The notes beneath the pieces were generated by a model. It ran no database searches, was not told the origin of the DNA, and worked only from the letters and a program-made list of their open reading frames with translations. Below are positions 49,359-57,353 of a stretch of DNA of 64,000 bases, in pieces. Within the stretch, counting starts at the first letter, position 1. Every line of letters begins with the position of its first letter. The position numbers and the translations under genes were made by a program. The stretch comes from JBOCEF01 sp050586345 (GTDB lineage: Bacteria; Pseudomonadota; Alphaproteobacteria; Rhodobacterales; Rhodobacteraceae), in contig NZ_JBOCEF010000002.1 in assembly GCF_050586345.1 (NCBI RefSeq), positions 123,062-187,061 on the forward strand, given 5' to 3'.

Positions 49359-49407
49359 TGGCGCGCCGGGGAGGATTCGAACCCCCGACCCCCAGATTCG
49401 TAGTCTG
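49359..49407 (-). repeat. att site (right), part of intact tRNA-Arg
   Basis: Second copy of the 49-bp direct repeat; here it forms the 3' part of the complete tRNA gene, so integration preserves tRNA function. Confidence 0.9.
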
Positions 49408-49435
49408 GTGCTCTATCCAGCTGAGCTACCGGCGC
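49359..49435 (-). tRNA. tRNA-Arg (anticodon ACG)
   Basis: A 77-nt cloverleaf on the minus strand: acceptor GCGCCGG/CCGGCGC, D arm with GCTC AGCTGGATA GAGC, anticodon stem CCAGA/TCTGG with loop CTACGAA (ACG), T arm GGGGG TTCGAAT CCTCC, discriminator G and encoded CCA (49359-49361). The intact copy is at the right end of the element. ACG reads CGU and, after A34 deamination, CGC/CGA. Confidence 0.95.
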
Positions 49436-49758
49436 CTGCCGTCCACTTGATCCTCGACCCTCGTTTTCCCCTTCCGGCGACCCGGTGGGCGAGGGCCTCG
49501 GCGGCGGGCTTCAGCGGCCCGCCTCGTGGCGTGGAGCGGTGTTTACGGCGCAGCGCCGGGGGACGCAAGGGGGGTTTTGCAGGTTTTTTCGCCTCGCTCG
49601 ATTTTTTCTGTCGGACCCGCCGGTTGCGGCGCCGCCGCGCTCCCGCTCGCCCGCGCGGCGCCCCCGCGCTTGCGCCCGCGCACGGGCCGTGCTGCGATGC
49701 GCCCCGCGCCAGATCCCCCACGCCCGCAAGCGTCCCCAAGCGGCCAGGAGACCCCGCC
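49436..49758. other. control region between tRNA-Arg and the methyltransferase gene
   Basis: 323 bp without a supported gene. It carries the tRNA promoter (49540-49568, minus strand), an inverted repeat GGCGGGC/GCCCGCC (49504-49510 and 49518-49524) in the tRNA leader, and T-rich tracts near 49575-49610. The right third is GC-rich leader of the methyltransferase gene with CCAGGAG before its ATG. Confidence 0.5.
49540..49568 (-). promoter_or_regulatory. promoter of tRNA-Arg
   Basis: On the minus strand TTGCGT (plus 49563-49568), a 17-bp spacer and TAAACA (49540-49545). The spacer contains CGGCGC-A-GCGCCG (49547-49559), a perfect palindrome. It is about 105 bp upstream of the mature tRNA end. 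Confidence 0.5.
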
Positions 49759-50448
49759 ATGCTCGGCCCCGAATACAGCCTGATCGAGGCCTCCATCCCC
49801 ACGGATCACGCGCGCCCGGCCGATGCCGACGTGATGCTGGACGAACGCTTCCCCGACCCGCCCGCGGGGCTGCGGGCGCTCGATTTCGGCTGCGGCGGCG
49901 GGTCGGGCTACGACGTGCTGCGCGCCCGCCTGCCGGGGCTGCGCTACAGCGGCGTGGACATCGAAAGCTCGCCCGAGGTCGACGCGCGCACCCGCGACGA
50001 CGCCGAGTTCCGCAGCTTCGACGGCGTGAACCTGCCGTGGGAGGACGGGGCCTTCGACCTCGTCTATTCGCGCCAGGTGTTCGAACATGTCCGCCACCCG
50101 GATGCCGCGGTGCAGGACATCGCAAGGGTGCTGAAGCCCGGGGGCGTGTTCCTCGGCTCGCTGTCGAATCTCGAACCCTACCACTCGTTCTCGATCTTCA
50201 ATTACACGCCCTACGGCGTGTTCCGGGTGCTCGAGGACAACGGGTTCAGGCTCGACGCCATGCGGCCGGGGCCGGAGGGGCTGTCGCTGATGATGCGCCA
50301 GCTGACGGTGCGGCGGATCAGGCGCTTCCCGCTGGTCTATACCGCGGTCGAGGCGGCGGGGCGGATCAAGGGCTGGGACGCGCGGCGGCGCAATTACCTC
50401 AAGCTGCGATTCTCGGGGCATATCTGCTTCGCCGCCACGCGGCTGTGA
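49759..50448 (+). CDS. class I SAM-dependent methyltransferase (Methyltransf_11)
   Basis: A 229-residue methyltransferase: motif I LDFGCGGGSGYD (41-52), acidic ribose contact VDIESS, DGVNLPWEDGAFDLVYSRQV (motif II) and FEHVRHPDAAVQDIARVLKP with GGVFLGS (post II). The C-terminal part (PYHSFSIFNYTPYGVFRVLE) resembles methyltransferases acting on glycans or lipids, but the substrate is unknown. CCAGGAG precedes the ATG at 49759. Upstream frames through the tRNA are spurious. Confidence 0.85.
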   Translation: MLGPEYSLIEASIPTDHARPADADVMLDERFPDPPAGLRALDFGCGGGSGYDVLRARLPGLRYSGVDIESSPEVDARTRDDAEFRSFDGVNLPWEDGAFDLVYSRQVFEHVRHPDAAVQDIARVLKPGGVFLGSLSNLEPYHSFSIFNYTPYGVFRVLEDNGFRLDAMRPGPEGLSLMMRQLTVRRIRRFPLVYTAVEAAGRIKGWDARRRNYLKLRFSGHICFAATRL

Positions 50449-50455
50449 CGCGCCC

Positions 50456-51577
50456 CTAGACGCGCATCGCGGGCGGCTCGCCCGGCGCAGACTCGGCCTC
50501 CCACACGCCGCGGGCCACGGCGCGGGCGACGCAGTCGGCGGCGGCCGAGCCGATGGCGGCGAGGCGGGCGGCGCGGATGCGGCCCTCTCCGATGGACACC
50601 CGGTGGGCGCCCTCCCCCGGGGCCAGCGCGAAGATGGTGTCGCCGTCGAAGGGCGTGTGCGCGGGCCGGATGGCGCGGGCGAGCCCGTCCTGCGCCATCA
50701 TCGCCACCCGCTTGCATTCCGCCGCCGTCAGGTCGGCGTTGACCGCCACCGCGCCGATGGCGGTGTTGCCCCCGACGCCGGGGCCGACGCCGGGGCCTTC
50801 GGGGGCCGCTGCGTCCTCGAACAGCGTCGCCGCATCGAAGCGCAGCTTCATGTCGGCGGGCAGGGGGGCGGGGTCTCCGGCCCAGTCAGGCCCGGGGCGC
50901 AGGCCGCCGAACTCTCCGCCGATCTCCCACGGCCAGGCCCAGAACGGGCCGTCCGGGGACATGCGCACGGACCCGACCGGGTTCGCCGCCACGATGGCGC
51001 CGACGAAGAGGCCCGGCGCGATCTCGAGGCTGGCCGAGCCGATCCCGCCCTTCACCGCCCCCGCCTTCGCCCCGCAGCCCGCGCCGTGGGAGCCGAGCGC
51101 GAAGCCGCCGGCCCCCGGTCCCCGCGCCTCGACGGCGAGCGCCGCTTCCAGCGCCGCGCGGGCCAGCGCCGGGTGGGGCGGGCCGTCCTTGGCATAGGCG
51201 GCGGCGGAATGCGGCCCGAGATCATAGAGAATCGCCCCCGGCACGATCGGCACCGCCGGGTGGTCCGGCCCCATCTCAAGGCCCCGTCCCATGGCCGAGA
51301 GCGCCGCCGCCACCGCGTCGCCGCCGCCGAGCCCCAGCGCCGAGCCGCCCGAGAGGGTCACGGCATGGGCCGCCCCCACGAGGTTCTCGGCGTCGAGGGC
51401 GTGGACCTCGCGCACCCCCGGCCCGCCGCCGCGCACATCGGCGCCCGCGGGGCAGGGGGCGGCGGGCAGCAGCACGGTGACGCCGGTGCGCAGGGCCCCG
51501 TCCTCGGCCTGGCCCACGGCAAGGCCGGGCACGTCGTCGATCAGGTTGCGCGGCCCGGGGCGGGGGGAGAAGGGCAT
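50456..51577 (-). CDS. P1-family (DmpA-type) aminopeptidase
   Basis: A 373-residue N-terminal-nucleophile peptidase. GLAVGQAEDGALRTGVTVLL, a GGGPGVREVHALD stretch, HAVTLSGGSALGLGGGDAVA and GGNTAIGAVAVNADLTAAEC are characteristic; autocleavage before the Thr of GNT would create the nucleophile. Relatives process D/L-aminoacyl peptides or beta-peptides. It is cytoplasmic, without signal, and converges on the methyltransferase gene (7 bp between). The start at 51577 has AGCCTTCCCC and no strong SD. Confidence 0.85.
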   Translation of the reverse strand: MPFSPRPGPRNLIDDVPGLAVGQAEDGALRTGVTVLLPAAPCPAGADVRGGGPGVREVHALDAENLVGAAHAVTLSGGSALGLGGGDAVAAALSAMGRGLEMGPDHPAVPIVPGAILYDLGPHSAAAYAKDGPPHPALARAALEAALAVEARGPGAGGFALGSHGAGCGAKAGAVKGGIGSASLEIAPGLFVGAIVAANPVGSVRMSPDGPFWAWPWEIGGEFGGLRPGPDWAGDPAPLPADMKLRFDAATLFEDAAAPEGPGVGPGVGGNTAIGAVAVNADLTAAECKRVAMMAQDGLARAIRPAHTPFDGDTIFALAPGEGAHRVSIGEGRIRAARLAAIGSAAADCVARAVARGVWEAESAPGEPPAMRV

Positions 51578-51704
51578 GGGGAAGGCTCCGTCGTTCAGTC
51601 GCCCCGCACAGTGGCGGGGGACGCGGGGGCCTTCAAGCGTGATCGGGGGCGGGGCCGGGCGATCAGGCGCGGGGCCGGGCCATCGGGCGCGGGGGGACGC
51701 GCGC

Positions 51705-53174
51705 TCAGCGCATCGCCTGGACGGGCGCGCCCGCGGCGCCGGGGCCGCGCCGCTCGGCCGTCGGCAGCACCAGGCGGAAGCGCGTGCCCTCGCTGTCCGA
51801 GGCGACGAGCGAGAGCGCGCCGCCCATCCCGCGCGCCAGCTCCTGCGCGATGGCGAGGCCGAGCCCGGCCCCCCCGCGGGTCGCGCTGCCCTTGAAGGCG
51901 GCGAACAGGTCCTTGCGCGCCGCCGCGGGCAGGCCGGGGCCGTCGTCGAGGATGTCGATCTCCACCCCCGCCTTGCCGTCCATGCTGCAGGCGGCGGCGA
52001 TGATCTCCACCCGCCCGCCGCGCCCCGACGCCTCGAGCGCCTGGCGCGCGTTGCGCGACAGGTTGGCCAGGATCCGGTGCAGGTGGTCCGGGTCGGCCTG
52101 CACCGTCAGCCCCTCGGGCGCCGCGTTGACGAAGCCGAGCAGCGAGGACGCGGCCTCGCCCCGCTCCTCCGCCTCCACCAGGTCGGCGAAGACCTCGTCG
52201 CGCACGTCCTCGACCAGCGCGCGCAGGGCGACGACCCGCAGCTCGGGCGCCGGTTCCTCGGCCCGCCCGAAATCGAGCGTCGCGGCGCAGAGCGCCTCGG
52301 CCCGGTCGAGCGAGCGGATCAGCTTCGGCCCCACCCGGCGCACCGCCGGATCGCCGGACATCGCGAGGCGGTCGGCGAAGAGCTGCGCGGTGGTGACCAC
52401 GTTGCGCAGGTCGTGGCTGATCTTGGCCACGGCTTCGCCGAGGGCGGCGAGGCGGGCGCGCTGGCGCAGGGCGGCGCGCAGCTCGGTCTCCATCTCGGCC
52501 AGCGCCTTCTCGGCGTCGGCGATCTCGCGGATGCCCGAGGCGGGGCGGATCACCCGGCCCGCGTCTTCGGGGGCGAGCTGGAATTCGCGCATGTTGTCGA
52601 TGACGCGGGTCACCGGGCGCACGACGAAGCGGCGCATGGCGGCGACGATGAGGATGGCGGTGAAGATGGAGATGATGAGCGAGAGCGTCAGCACCCGCAG
52701 CCCGTAATCGACCATGGCCGCGCGCAGCGGGTCGGCGGGCAGGGTGATCTCGATCAGCTCGCCCCCGTCGCCTTTGGGCGCGCCGATCACGCGCAGGGTC
52801 TGCCCCGCGGGCGCGACCCAGAGGGCCATCGCGTCGCGGATCAGCGTCGGGGCGGCGGCGCCGCGCAGGTCGACGGTGTGGTCCACCGGCGGCGGCATGG
52901 CCGAGGTCAGGATCAGCTCGCGGATCGCGTTCCGGCGCAGCACGATGTTGGTGACGCCCGCGGTGTTCAGCAGCTCCTGCTCGAGATCGGGGGACACCAT
53001 GTCGTCGGGCGTTGCGAGCAGCGCGAGGGACGCGATCTGCGCGCGGTGCAGCCGCTCCATCAGGTAATCTTCGCGAAACCGGGCGACGGAGGGCACGAAG
53101 ATGGCCACCTCCGCCAGCATGACGAAGATCACGGTCAGAAGAAGGAGGCGCCCCGAAAGGCTGCGGAACAGCAT
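51705..53174 (-). CDS. membrane sensor histidine kinase
   Basis: A 489-residue kinase: TM1 (about 10-30), periplasmic sensor (31-160), TM2 (161-180), HAMP-like linker (RPVTRVIDNM), H-box H254 (AVAKISHDLRNVVTTAQLFA), N-box LSRNARQALEAS, G1 DILDDGPGLP and G2 GGAGLGLAIAQELARG. Degenerate HDLRN with Arg rather than KTP and a D-rich interdomain resemble the HWE-independent HATPase group. No response regulator lies next to it. Its input is unknown. Confidence 0.88.
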   Translation of the reverse strand: MLFRSLSGRLLLLTVIFVMLAEVAIFVPSVARFREDYLMERLHRAQIASLALLATPDDMVSPDLEQELLNTAGVTNIVLRRNAIRELILTSAMPPPVDHTVDLRGAAAPTLIRDAMALWVAPAGQTLRVIGAPKGDGGELIEITLPADPLRAAMVDYGLRVLTLSLIISIFTAILIVAAMRRFVVRPVTRVIDNMREFQLAPEDAGRVIRPASGIREIADAEKALAEMETELRAALRQRARLAALGEAVAKISHDLRNVVTTAQLFADRLAMSGDPAVRRVGPKLIRSLDRAEALCAATLDFGRAEEPAPELRVVALRALVEDVRDEVFADLVEAEERGEAASSLLGFVNAAPEGLTVQADPDHLHRILANLSRNARQALEASGRGGRVEIIAAACSMDGKAGVEIDILDDGPGLPAAARKDLFAAFKGSATRGGAGLGLAIAQELARGMGGALSLVASDSEGTRFRLVLPTAERRGPGAAGAPVQAMR

Positions 53175-53245
53175 GTGCGGCGTCTTTTACAAGGCTTTCG
53201 CGGTCATCGCGGGAAAGTATGGCGGGCCTTGCGCGCGCGCAAGCG

Positions 53246-53269
53246 GCCTGCGGCGCCGGGGCCGCAGGC
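53246..53269. terminator. hairpin between the flavoprotein and kinase genes
   Basis: GCCTGCGGC (53246-53254) and GCCGCAGGC (53261-53269) pair perfectly around GCCGGG in the 220-bp gap; it may end the flavoprotein transcript. The rest of the gap is GC-rich and featureless apart from the kinase leader. Confidence 0.45.
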
Positions 53270-53394
53270 GGGACGGCGCCGCGCGGGGGAAGGGCGGGGG
53301 CGCGGGCGCGGGGGATGCGCGCCGGGGGCGGGCGGCCTCGGGGGGACATGCCCCCGCTCGGCCGCCCGCGCGGACCTGCGGCCCGCCGGCGCCG

Positions 53395-54876
53395 TCACCC
53401 GAGCCGGGCGAGCAGCTTCACCGCCCGCTTGACCCAGGGGTTGGCGAAGAGGCGGTCCTCGTAATAGCTGCCCGCCGCGCGCTTGGAGATCTCGGACAGC
53501 GTCGGGTAGGGCGCGATCATCCCGGCGATGTCGCCGATCTTGAGGCGCTTCGAGATGGCGAGCTGCCAGAGCTGGATCAGCTCGCCCGCCTGCGGTCCGA
53601 CCATGGAGGCGCCGACGGGGCGGCCCTTGACCACCATGACCTTCAGCATCCCCTCGGCCGCGCCCATCGCCATGGCGCGGTCATTGCCCGAGAACTCGGC
53701 GCGCAGCACCTCGACCTTGTCCCCGTGCGCCTCGCGCGCCTCGGCCTCGGTCAGGCCCGCCTGGGCGATCTCGGGGGCGGTGTAGGTGACGCGCGGGATC
53801 GGGGCGTCGGCCTTGACCGGCAGGCGGAACAGGGCCGAGCGGACCACCAGCCCGGCATGCCAGCCCGCGGCATGGGTGAACTGGGCCATGCCCGCCGCAT
53901 CCCCGACCGCGTAGACCTTGCGGTTGGAGACCGAGCGCAGCCCGGCATCGACCTTGACCCCCATCGGCGTCGCCTCGACCCCCGCCTTGTCCAGCCCCAG
54001 CCGGTCCAGCGCCGGGCGGCGCCCCGCGGCGACCAGAAGATGCGTGCCGGTCAGCCGCTCGCCGCTTTCCAGCTCAAGCCACACGTCGCCCGGCGTTCCG
54101 CCCGCGCGGGCGACGGCGGCGCCCTCGCGGATCTTCACGCCCTCGGCCCGCAGCCGGGCGATGGCGATGGCGGCCAGTTCCGGGTCCTCGCGCCCCAGCG
54201 CACGGCCGGCTTCGACCACGGTGACGTCGCAATGAAGGCGGGCATGGGCCTGCGCCATCTCGAGGCCGATCGGCCCGCCGCCGATCACCAGCAGGCGCGG
54301 CAGCATCCCCTCCTCGGCGAAGATCGTCTCGTTGGTCAGGTGGGGCGTGTCGGCCAGCCCCTCGACCGGCGGGATCGCGGGGGCGGAGCCGGTGGCGATC
54401 ACCACCCGGCGCGGGCGGATCACGTGGCCGCCGCATTCCAGCGTGCCCTTGTCGCGGAAGGTCGCCCAGTCGCGGATCACCTCGACGCCCAGCCCCTCGA
54501 ACCGTTCCTGCGAATCGTGGGGGGCGATGGCGGCGATGACGCCCGAGACATGGGCGCGGACCGCGCGCCAGTCGATCCAGGCCTCGGCCGGGGACACGCC
54601 CAGCCCGCCCTTCATCGCGTGGGCGCGCCCGGCGGCGGCGATCAGCGCCTTGGAGGGCACGCAGCCGGTGTTGAGGCAGTCGCCCCCCATCTCGCCGCCC
54701 TCGGCCAGCAGGACCGAGGCGCCGAGGCGCGCGGCCCCGGCGGCGACCGACAGCCCGCCCGAGCCCGCGCCGATGACGAAGAGGTCGGGGGTCAGCACGC
54801 CGTTCCGGTCGCGCGGAACCTTCGGCCCGGGCGCAGAAGGGGGCGTGGCGGCGTCGGGGGCGGTGGAATCGCTCAT
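53395..54876 (-). CDS. pyridine nucleotide-disulfide oxidoreductase, mercuric reductase-like
   Basis: A 493-residue FAD enzyme. LFVIGAGSGGLSVAAGAARL (32-51) binds FAD; the redox-active disulfide is C67/C72 in GGDCLNTGCVPSK; LVIGGGPIGLEMAQAHARL binds NAD(P)H; the C-terminal dimer domain ends in PYPTLSEISKRAAGSYYED. The pair of residues that bind Hg at the MerA C-terminus is absent, so it is not a true MerA. Homologues paired with TVP38 proteins are common. The start at 54876 has GAGGGA upstream and lies 28 bp after the TVP38 stop. Confidence 0.87.
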   Translation of the reverse strand: MSDSTAPDAATPPSAPGPKVPRDRNGVLTPDLFVIGAGSGGLSVAAGAARLGASVLLAEGGEMGGDCLNTGCVPSKALIAAAGRAHAMKGGLGVSPAEAWIDWRAVRAHVSGVIAAIAPHDSQERFEGLGVEVIRDWATFRDKGTLECGGHVIRPRRVVIATGSAPAIPPVEGLADTPHLTNETIFAEEGMLPRLLVIGGGPIGLEMAQAHARLHCDVTVVEAGRALGREDPELAAIAIARLRAEGVKIREGAAVARAGGTPGDVWLELESGERLTGTHLLVAAGRRPALDRLGLDKAGVEATPMGVKVDAGLRSVSNRKVYAVGDAAGMAQFTHAAGWHAGLVVRSALFRLPVKADAPIPRVTYTAPEIAQAGLTEAEAREAHGDKVEVLRAEFSGNDRAMAMGAAEGMLKVMVVKGRPVGASMVGPQAGELIQLWQLAISKRLKIGDIAGMIAPYPTLSEISKRAAGSYYEDRLFANPWVKRAVKLLARLG

Positions 54877-54904
54877 GGTCTCGTCCCTCATCTCTCGTCC
54901 CTCC

Positions 54905-55738
54905 TCACTCGTCCGCGGCGCGGGCGGGCCCGGCCTCGGGCAGGGCGGCCCGGCCCCGGACCATGCGCAGCACCGCCGGAAGCGCGGCCAGCGCGCAGAG
55001 GCCCAGCAGAGGGCCGAGCACGTGCGGCTCGAACAGAAGGCCCAGGTCCGGGTCTTCGCCGCGGGCGAACACCTCGCCCAGCCCGGCGCCGACCGAGGTG
55101 TAGACCACCGTGCCCGGCATGATCCCGAAGAAGGTGGTCCACAGATAGGTGCGCAGCCGCACCCCGAAGAAGGCGGGCGCGAGGTTGGCGATGAAGAACG
55201 GCACCACGGGCACGAGGCGCATCAGCAGCAGCACCGAGACCTCGTTCTGCGCCAGCCCCTTGCGGATCCTGGCCGCCGAGCCGCCCGAGGCGTCGAGCCG
55301 CGCCGCCAGCCGGTCCCCGAGCCCCGTGCGCGCGGCGAGGAAGATCAGCGTCGCCCCGATGGTGGCCGAGACGAGGATCAGCCCGGCCCCCAGCCACAGC
55401 CCGAACAGGAACCCCCCGGTCAGCGTCATCGCCAGCGCTCCGGGCAAGGAGAACGCGACCACCAGGATATAGGCGATGGAATAGGTGGCGGCGGCGAGCG
55501 CGAGATTGGCGTCGCGCCATTCCGTCAGCGCCGCCCGGTTGTCGCGCAGCGCGTCGAAGGAGAGGTGGTCGCCCAGCAGGACCGCGCCCGCGACGGCGCC
55601 GAGCGCGATCACCGCCAGCGGCGCGATCCGGCGCAGCCCGGCGGCGGAGAGGAGCGGCGGCGCCGGGGGCGTCTCGGGCGCCGCGGCGGAAGGGGAGGCG
55701 GGGGCCGCCGCGCCGCGGAGGGGATCGGTCTGGGACAT
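54905..55738 (-). CDS. TVP38/TMEM64-family (VTT domain) membrane protein
   Basis: A 277-residue DedA-like membrane protein with about six helices. Diagnostic segments are FSLPGALAMTLTGGFLFGLW (VTT core), LLMRLVPVVPFFIANLAPAF and FFGIMPGTVVYTSVGAGLGE. A 35-residue Pro/Ala-rich N-terminus precedes the first helix. It is probably co-transcribed with the flavoprotein gene downstream; the pair may serve lipid or thiol homeostasis, but the function is unknown. Confidence 0.88.
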   Translation of the reverse strand: MSQTDPLRGAAAPASPSAAAPETPPAPPLLSAAGLRRIAPLAVIALGAVAGAVLLGDHLSFDALRDNRAALTEWRDANLALAAATYSIAYILVVAFSLPGALAMTLTGGFLFGLWLGAGLILVSATIGATLIFLAARTGLGDRLAARLDASGGSAARIRKGLAQNEVSVLLLMRLVPVVPFFIANLAPAFFGVRLRTYLWTTFFGIMPGTVVYTSVGAGLGEVFARGEDPDLGLLFEPHVLGPLLGLCALAALPAVLRMVRGRAALPEAGPARAADE

Positions 55739-56237
55739 CGTCGGGGCTCCTTCGCGCCTCGGCTGCTCGGTCCCAATGATATGCGGCGGGCGGCGGGGGC
55801 GGGGAAAGGCGCCTCACGGCGCATTGATGCGGGGTGAAGGGGGCGGAGGAGGGGCGCCGGACGGGGGAGGGGCGCGAATCCCGGCGGCGCCCTTGCAAGC
55901 GGCGGGGCGGGGGGCGCGGCCGGGTGCGGCGCCCGCCCCGGCCGGGGCGGCGTGAAAAAGGCGCGGCCCCGCGCGCCGAATCCCTTGAAACCGCGGCGGC
56001 GGCGACGCAAAAGACGCCGAACGCGCGCCCGACCCGTCGGCGCGGCCGAGGCGAATTGACATCCGCACGGCTGCACGATAAGCGGACGCCTCCGAATGAT
56101 CGGCGCCCCCTGAAGGGCGCCGGGCCGGATCGACGGAGCCCGAAGCCGACGCTGGATTGCAGCGGCGGGGACGGGACCGAAGGATCGGCCCGCACAGCCC
56201 CGGCAGATGCCGGGACAGACGCCCGAGGAGAGCCGAG
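55739..56237. other. 499-bp control region upstream of TVP38 gene and rpmH
   Basis: The region is very GC-rich and without a supported gene; frames on either strand are Arg/Pro/Gly-rich and lack SD sequences. The only clear signals are the rpmH promoter at 56056-56084 and an AT-richer leader (56085-56237). No DnaA-box cluster was recognised, so an origin is not supported. Confidence 0.5.
56056..56084 (+). promoter_or_regulatory. sigma-70 promoter of the rpmH operon
   Basis: TTGACA (56056-56061), 17-bp spacer, TAAGCG (56079-56084). Perfect -35; weak -10. It predicts a leader of about 145 nt before rpmH. Confidence 0.55.
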
Positions 56238-56372
56238 ATGAAACGCACCTTCCAGCCGTCGAACCTGGTCCGCACCCGCCGCCATGGTTTCCGCGCGCGC
56301 ATGGCCACCAAGAACGGCCGCAAGATCATCAACGCCCGCCGCGCCCGCGGCCGGAAGCGCCTGAGCGCCTGA
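56238..56372 (+). CDS. rpmH: 50S ribosomal protein L34
   Basis: A 44-residue L34: MKRTFQPSNLVRTRRHGFRA ... INARRARGRKRLSA, complete and of normal length. GAGGAG precedes the ATG. It starts the conserved rpmH-rnpA-yidD block. Its TGA overlaps an ATG (TGATG) that opens a further 110-codon frame. Confidence 0.97.
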   Translation: MKRTFQPSNLVRTRRHGFRARMATKNGRKIINARRARGRKRLSA

Positions 56373-56704
56373 TGCGCTCCGCCGCCGCGCCCCACGGGTC
56401 CCGGCGGCAGGAGATGCGGAGCCCTGCGCGCCCCCACGGGCCGCGCCGCTCCGCCAGGTCCATGCGCGCGGCCGCGATGCGGCGCGCCCCGGCGGCGGAT
56501 GACGCCGGAGCTGCGAAGATGGATGACCGGTCGCCCTCGGCGGCCGGTTCCGTCGTCTTCGGTCCTCGCCTCCCGGCCCCGCAGGCAAGCGCCCGCAGGA
56601 CCGGGCGCATGGCGCAGGGGCCGATGATGCCGACCATGCCGATGATCCCGCGCCCCGGCCGGTCTGCGCCGGGCCGCGCGCCCGACATGTCCCGAAAGGT
56701 CTGA
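56372..56704 (+). CDS. possible 110-residue Met/Arg-rich protein between rpmH and rnpA
   Basis: An open frame beginning at an ATG that overlaps the rpmH stop by one base (TGATG) and ending 4 bp before rnpA. Third positions are largely G/C, as in neighbouring genes. The product is basic, with eleven methionines including MAQGPMMPTMPMIPRPG near the C-terminus, and resembles no family I know. The coupling geometry and the tight fit between two essential genes favour translation; lack of any recognisable fold argues for caution. The alternative is a long untranslated spacer. Confidence 0.35.
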   Translation: MRSAAAPHGSRRQEMRSPARPHGPRRSARSMRAAAMRRAPAADDAGAAKMDDRSPSAAGSVVFGPRLPAPQASARRTGRMAQGPMMPTMPMIPRPGRSAPGRAPDMSRKV

Positions 56705-56708
56705 GCGG

Positions 56709-57353
56709 ATGGGCGACCTCCCCTCCGACGCGCCCCGCGCCGACGCCCCGGATGTCGGCGCCCGGGCGCAGGACGACCGCCCCGGCGCGTCCGGGGCGCC
56801 GCGCCCGGCCGATGCGCCGGGGGCGGCAAGCGGCGTGGCCGCACCGGGAACCCCCGCGCCCGAGGCCCCCGCACCGAACGCCCCCGCGCCCGAGCCCCCC
56901 GTGCACGTCGCCGCGAAGGCCGACATCTCGGTTCTGCTCAAGCGCCCGGACTTCCTCGCAGCCGCCGCGGCCAAGCGCTGGTCGGCCCCGGGCCTCGTGG
57001 TCCAGGCCCGCCCGCGCCGCCCCGGCGACAAGGGGACGGGCGCGCGCGTGGGCTACACCTGCTCCAAGAAGGTCGGCAACGCGGTGGCCCGCAACCGCGC
57101 CAAGCGCCGCCTGCGCGCCGCCGCGGCCGAGGCGCTGCCGGGCCTTGCGCGGATCGGCTGGGACTACGTGCTGATCGGCCGCCACGAGGCCACCGCCGCG
57201 CGCCCCTTCCCGGAGTTGGTGCAGGACGTGGTCGAGGCGCTCGAGAAGCTCCACGCCGGGAAAGGCCGCGACGGCGGCCCCCCGCGCCGCAAGAACCATG
57301 GCCGGGGCAAGGGCAAACCGGCGCCGAAACCCGCGCCTACGGGCAAGGCATGA
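56709..57353 (+). CDS. rnpA: ribonuclease P protein component with long N-terminal extension
   Basis: A 214-residue RnpA. The conserved core spans about residues 75-180: LLKRPDFLAAAAAKRW, GYTCSKKVGNAVARNRAKRR (RNR box, N124-R134) and the IGWDYVLIGRHEATA strand. The first 65-70 residues are an Ala/Pro/Asp-rich disordered extension (TPAPEAPAPNAPAPEPP) and the C-terminus is a basic tail. It supplies the protein subunit for tRNA 5' maturation. A shorter start within the extension is possible but no ATG with SD is seen. It overlaps yidD by ATGA. Confidence 0.92.
   Translation: MGDLPSDAPRADAPDVGARAQDDRPGASGAPRPADAPGAASGVAAPGTPAPEAPAPNAPAPEPPVHVAAKADISVLLKRPDFLAAAAAKRWSAPGLVVQARPRRPGDKGTGARVGYTCSKKVGNAVARNRAKRRLRAAAAEALPGLARIGWDYVLIGRHEATAARPFPELVQDVVEALEKLHAGKGRDGGPPRRKNHGRGKGKPAPKPAPTGKA

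Larger units (their letters stand above)
44590..49407. mobile_element. 4.8-kb integrative element in tRNA-Arg(ACG)
   Basis: It is bounded by identical 49-bp direct repeats that begin at the tRNA CCA end and run into the anticodon loop. Contents in order: tyrosine recombinase (+), coiled-coil membrane protein (-), RepA-like AAA ATPase (+), excisionase-like HTH protein (+). Near-identical 25-bp arm-type repeats lie inside each end. There are no phage structural, conjugation or resistance genes. It resembles a minimal integrative element or satellite; whether it replicates or excises is unknown. Its coiled-coil gene is lower in GC than flanking DNA, a sign of transfer. Confidence 0.85.

Noticed and set aside
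49345..49758. An N-terminal extension of the methyltransferase through tRNA-Arg
   Set aside because: The frame crosses the tRNA gene and its promoter; the SD and the start of the fold point to 49759.
55739..56237. Chromosomal origin near rpmH
   Set aside because: No cluster of DnaA boxes or AT-rich unwinding region was recognised, and dnaA/dnaN are absent.
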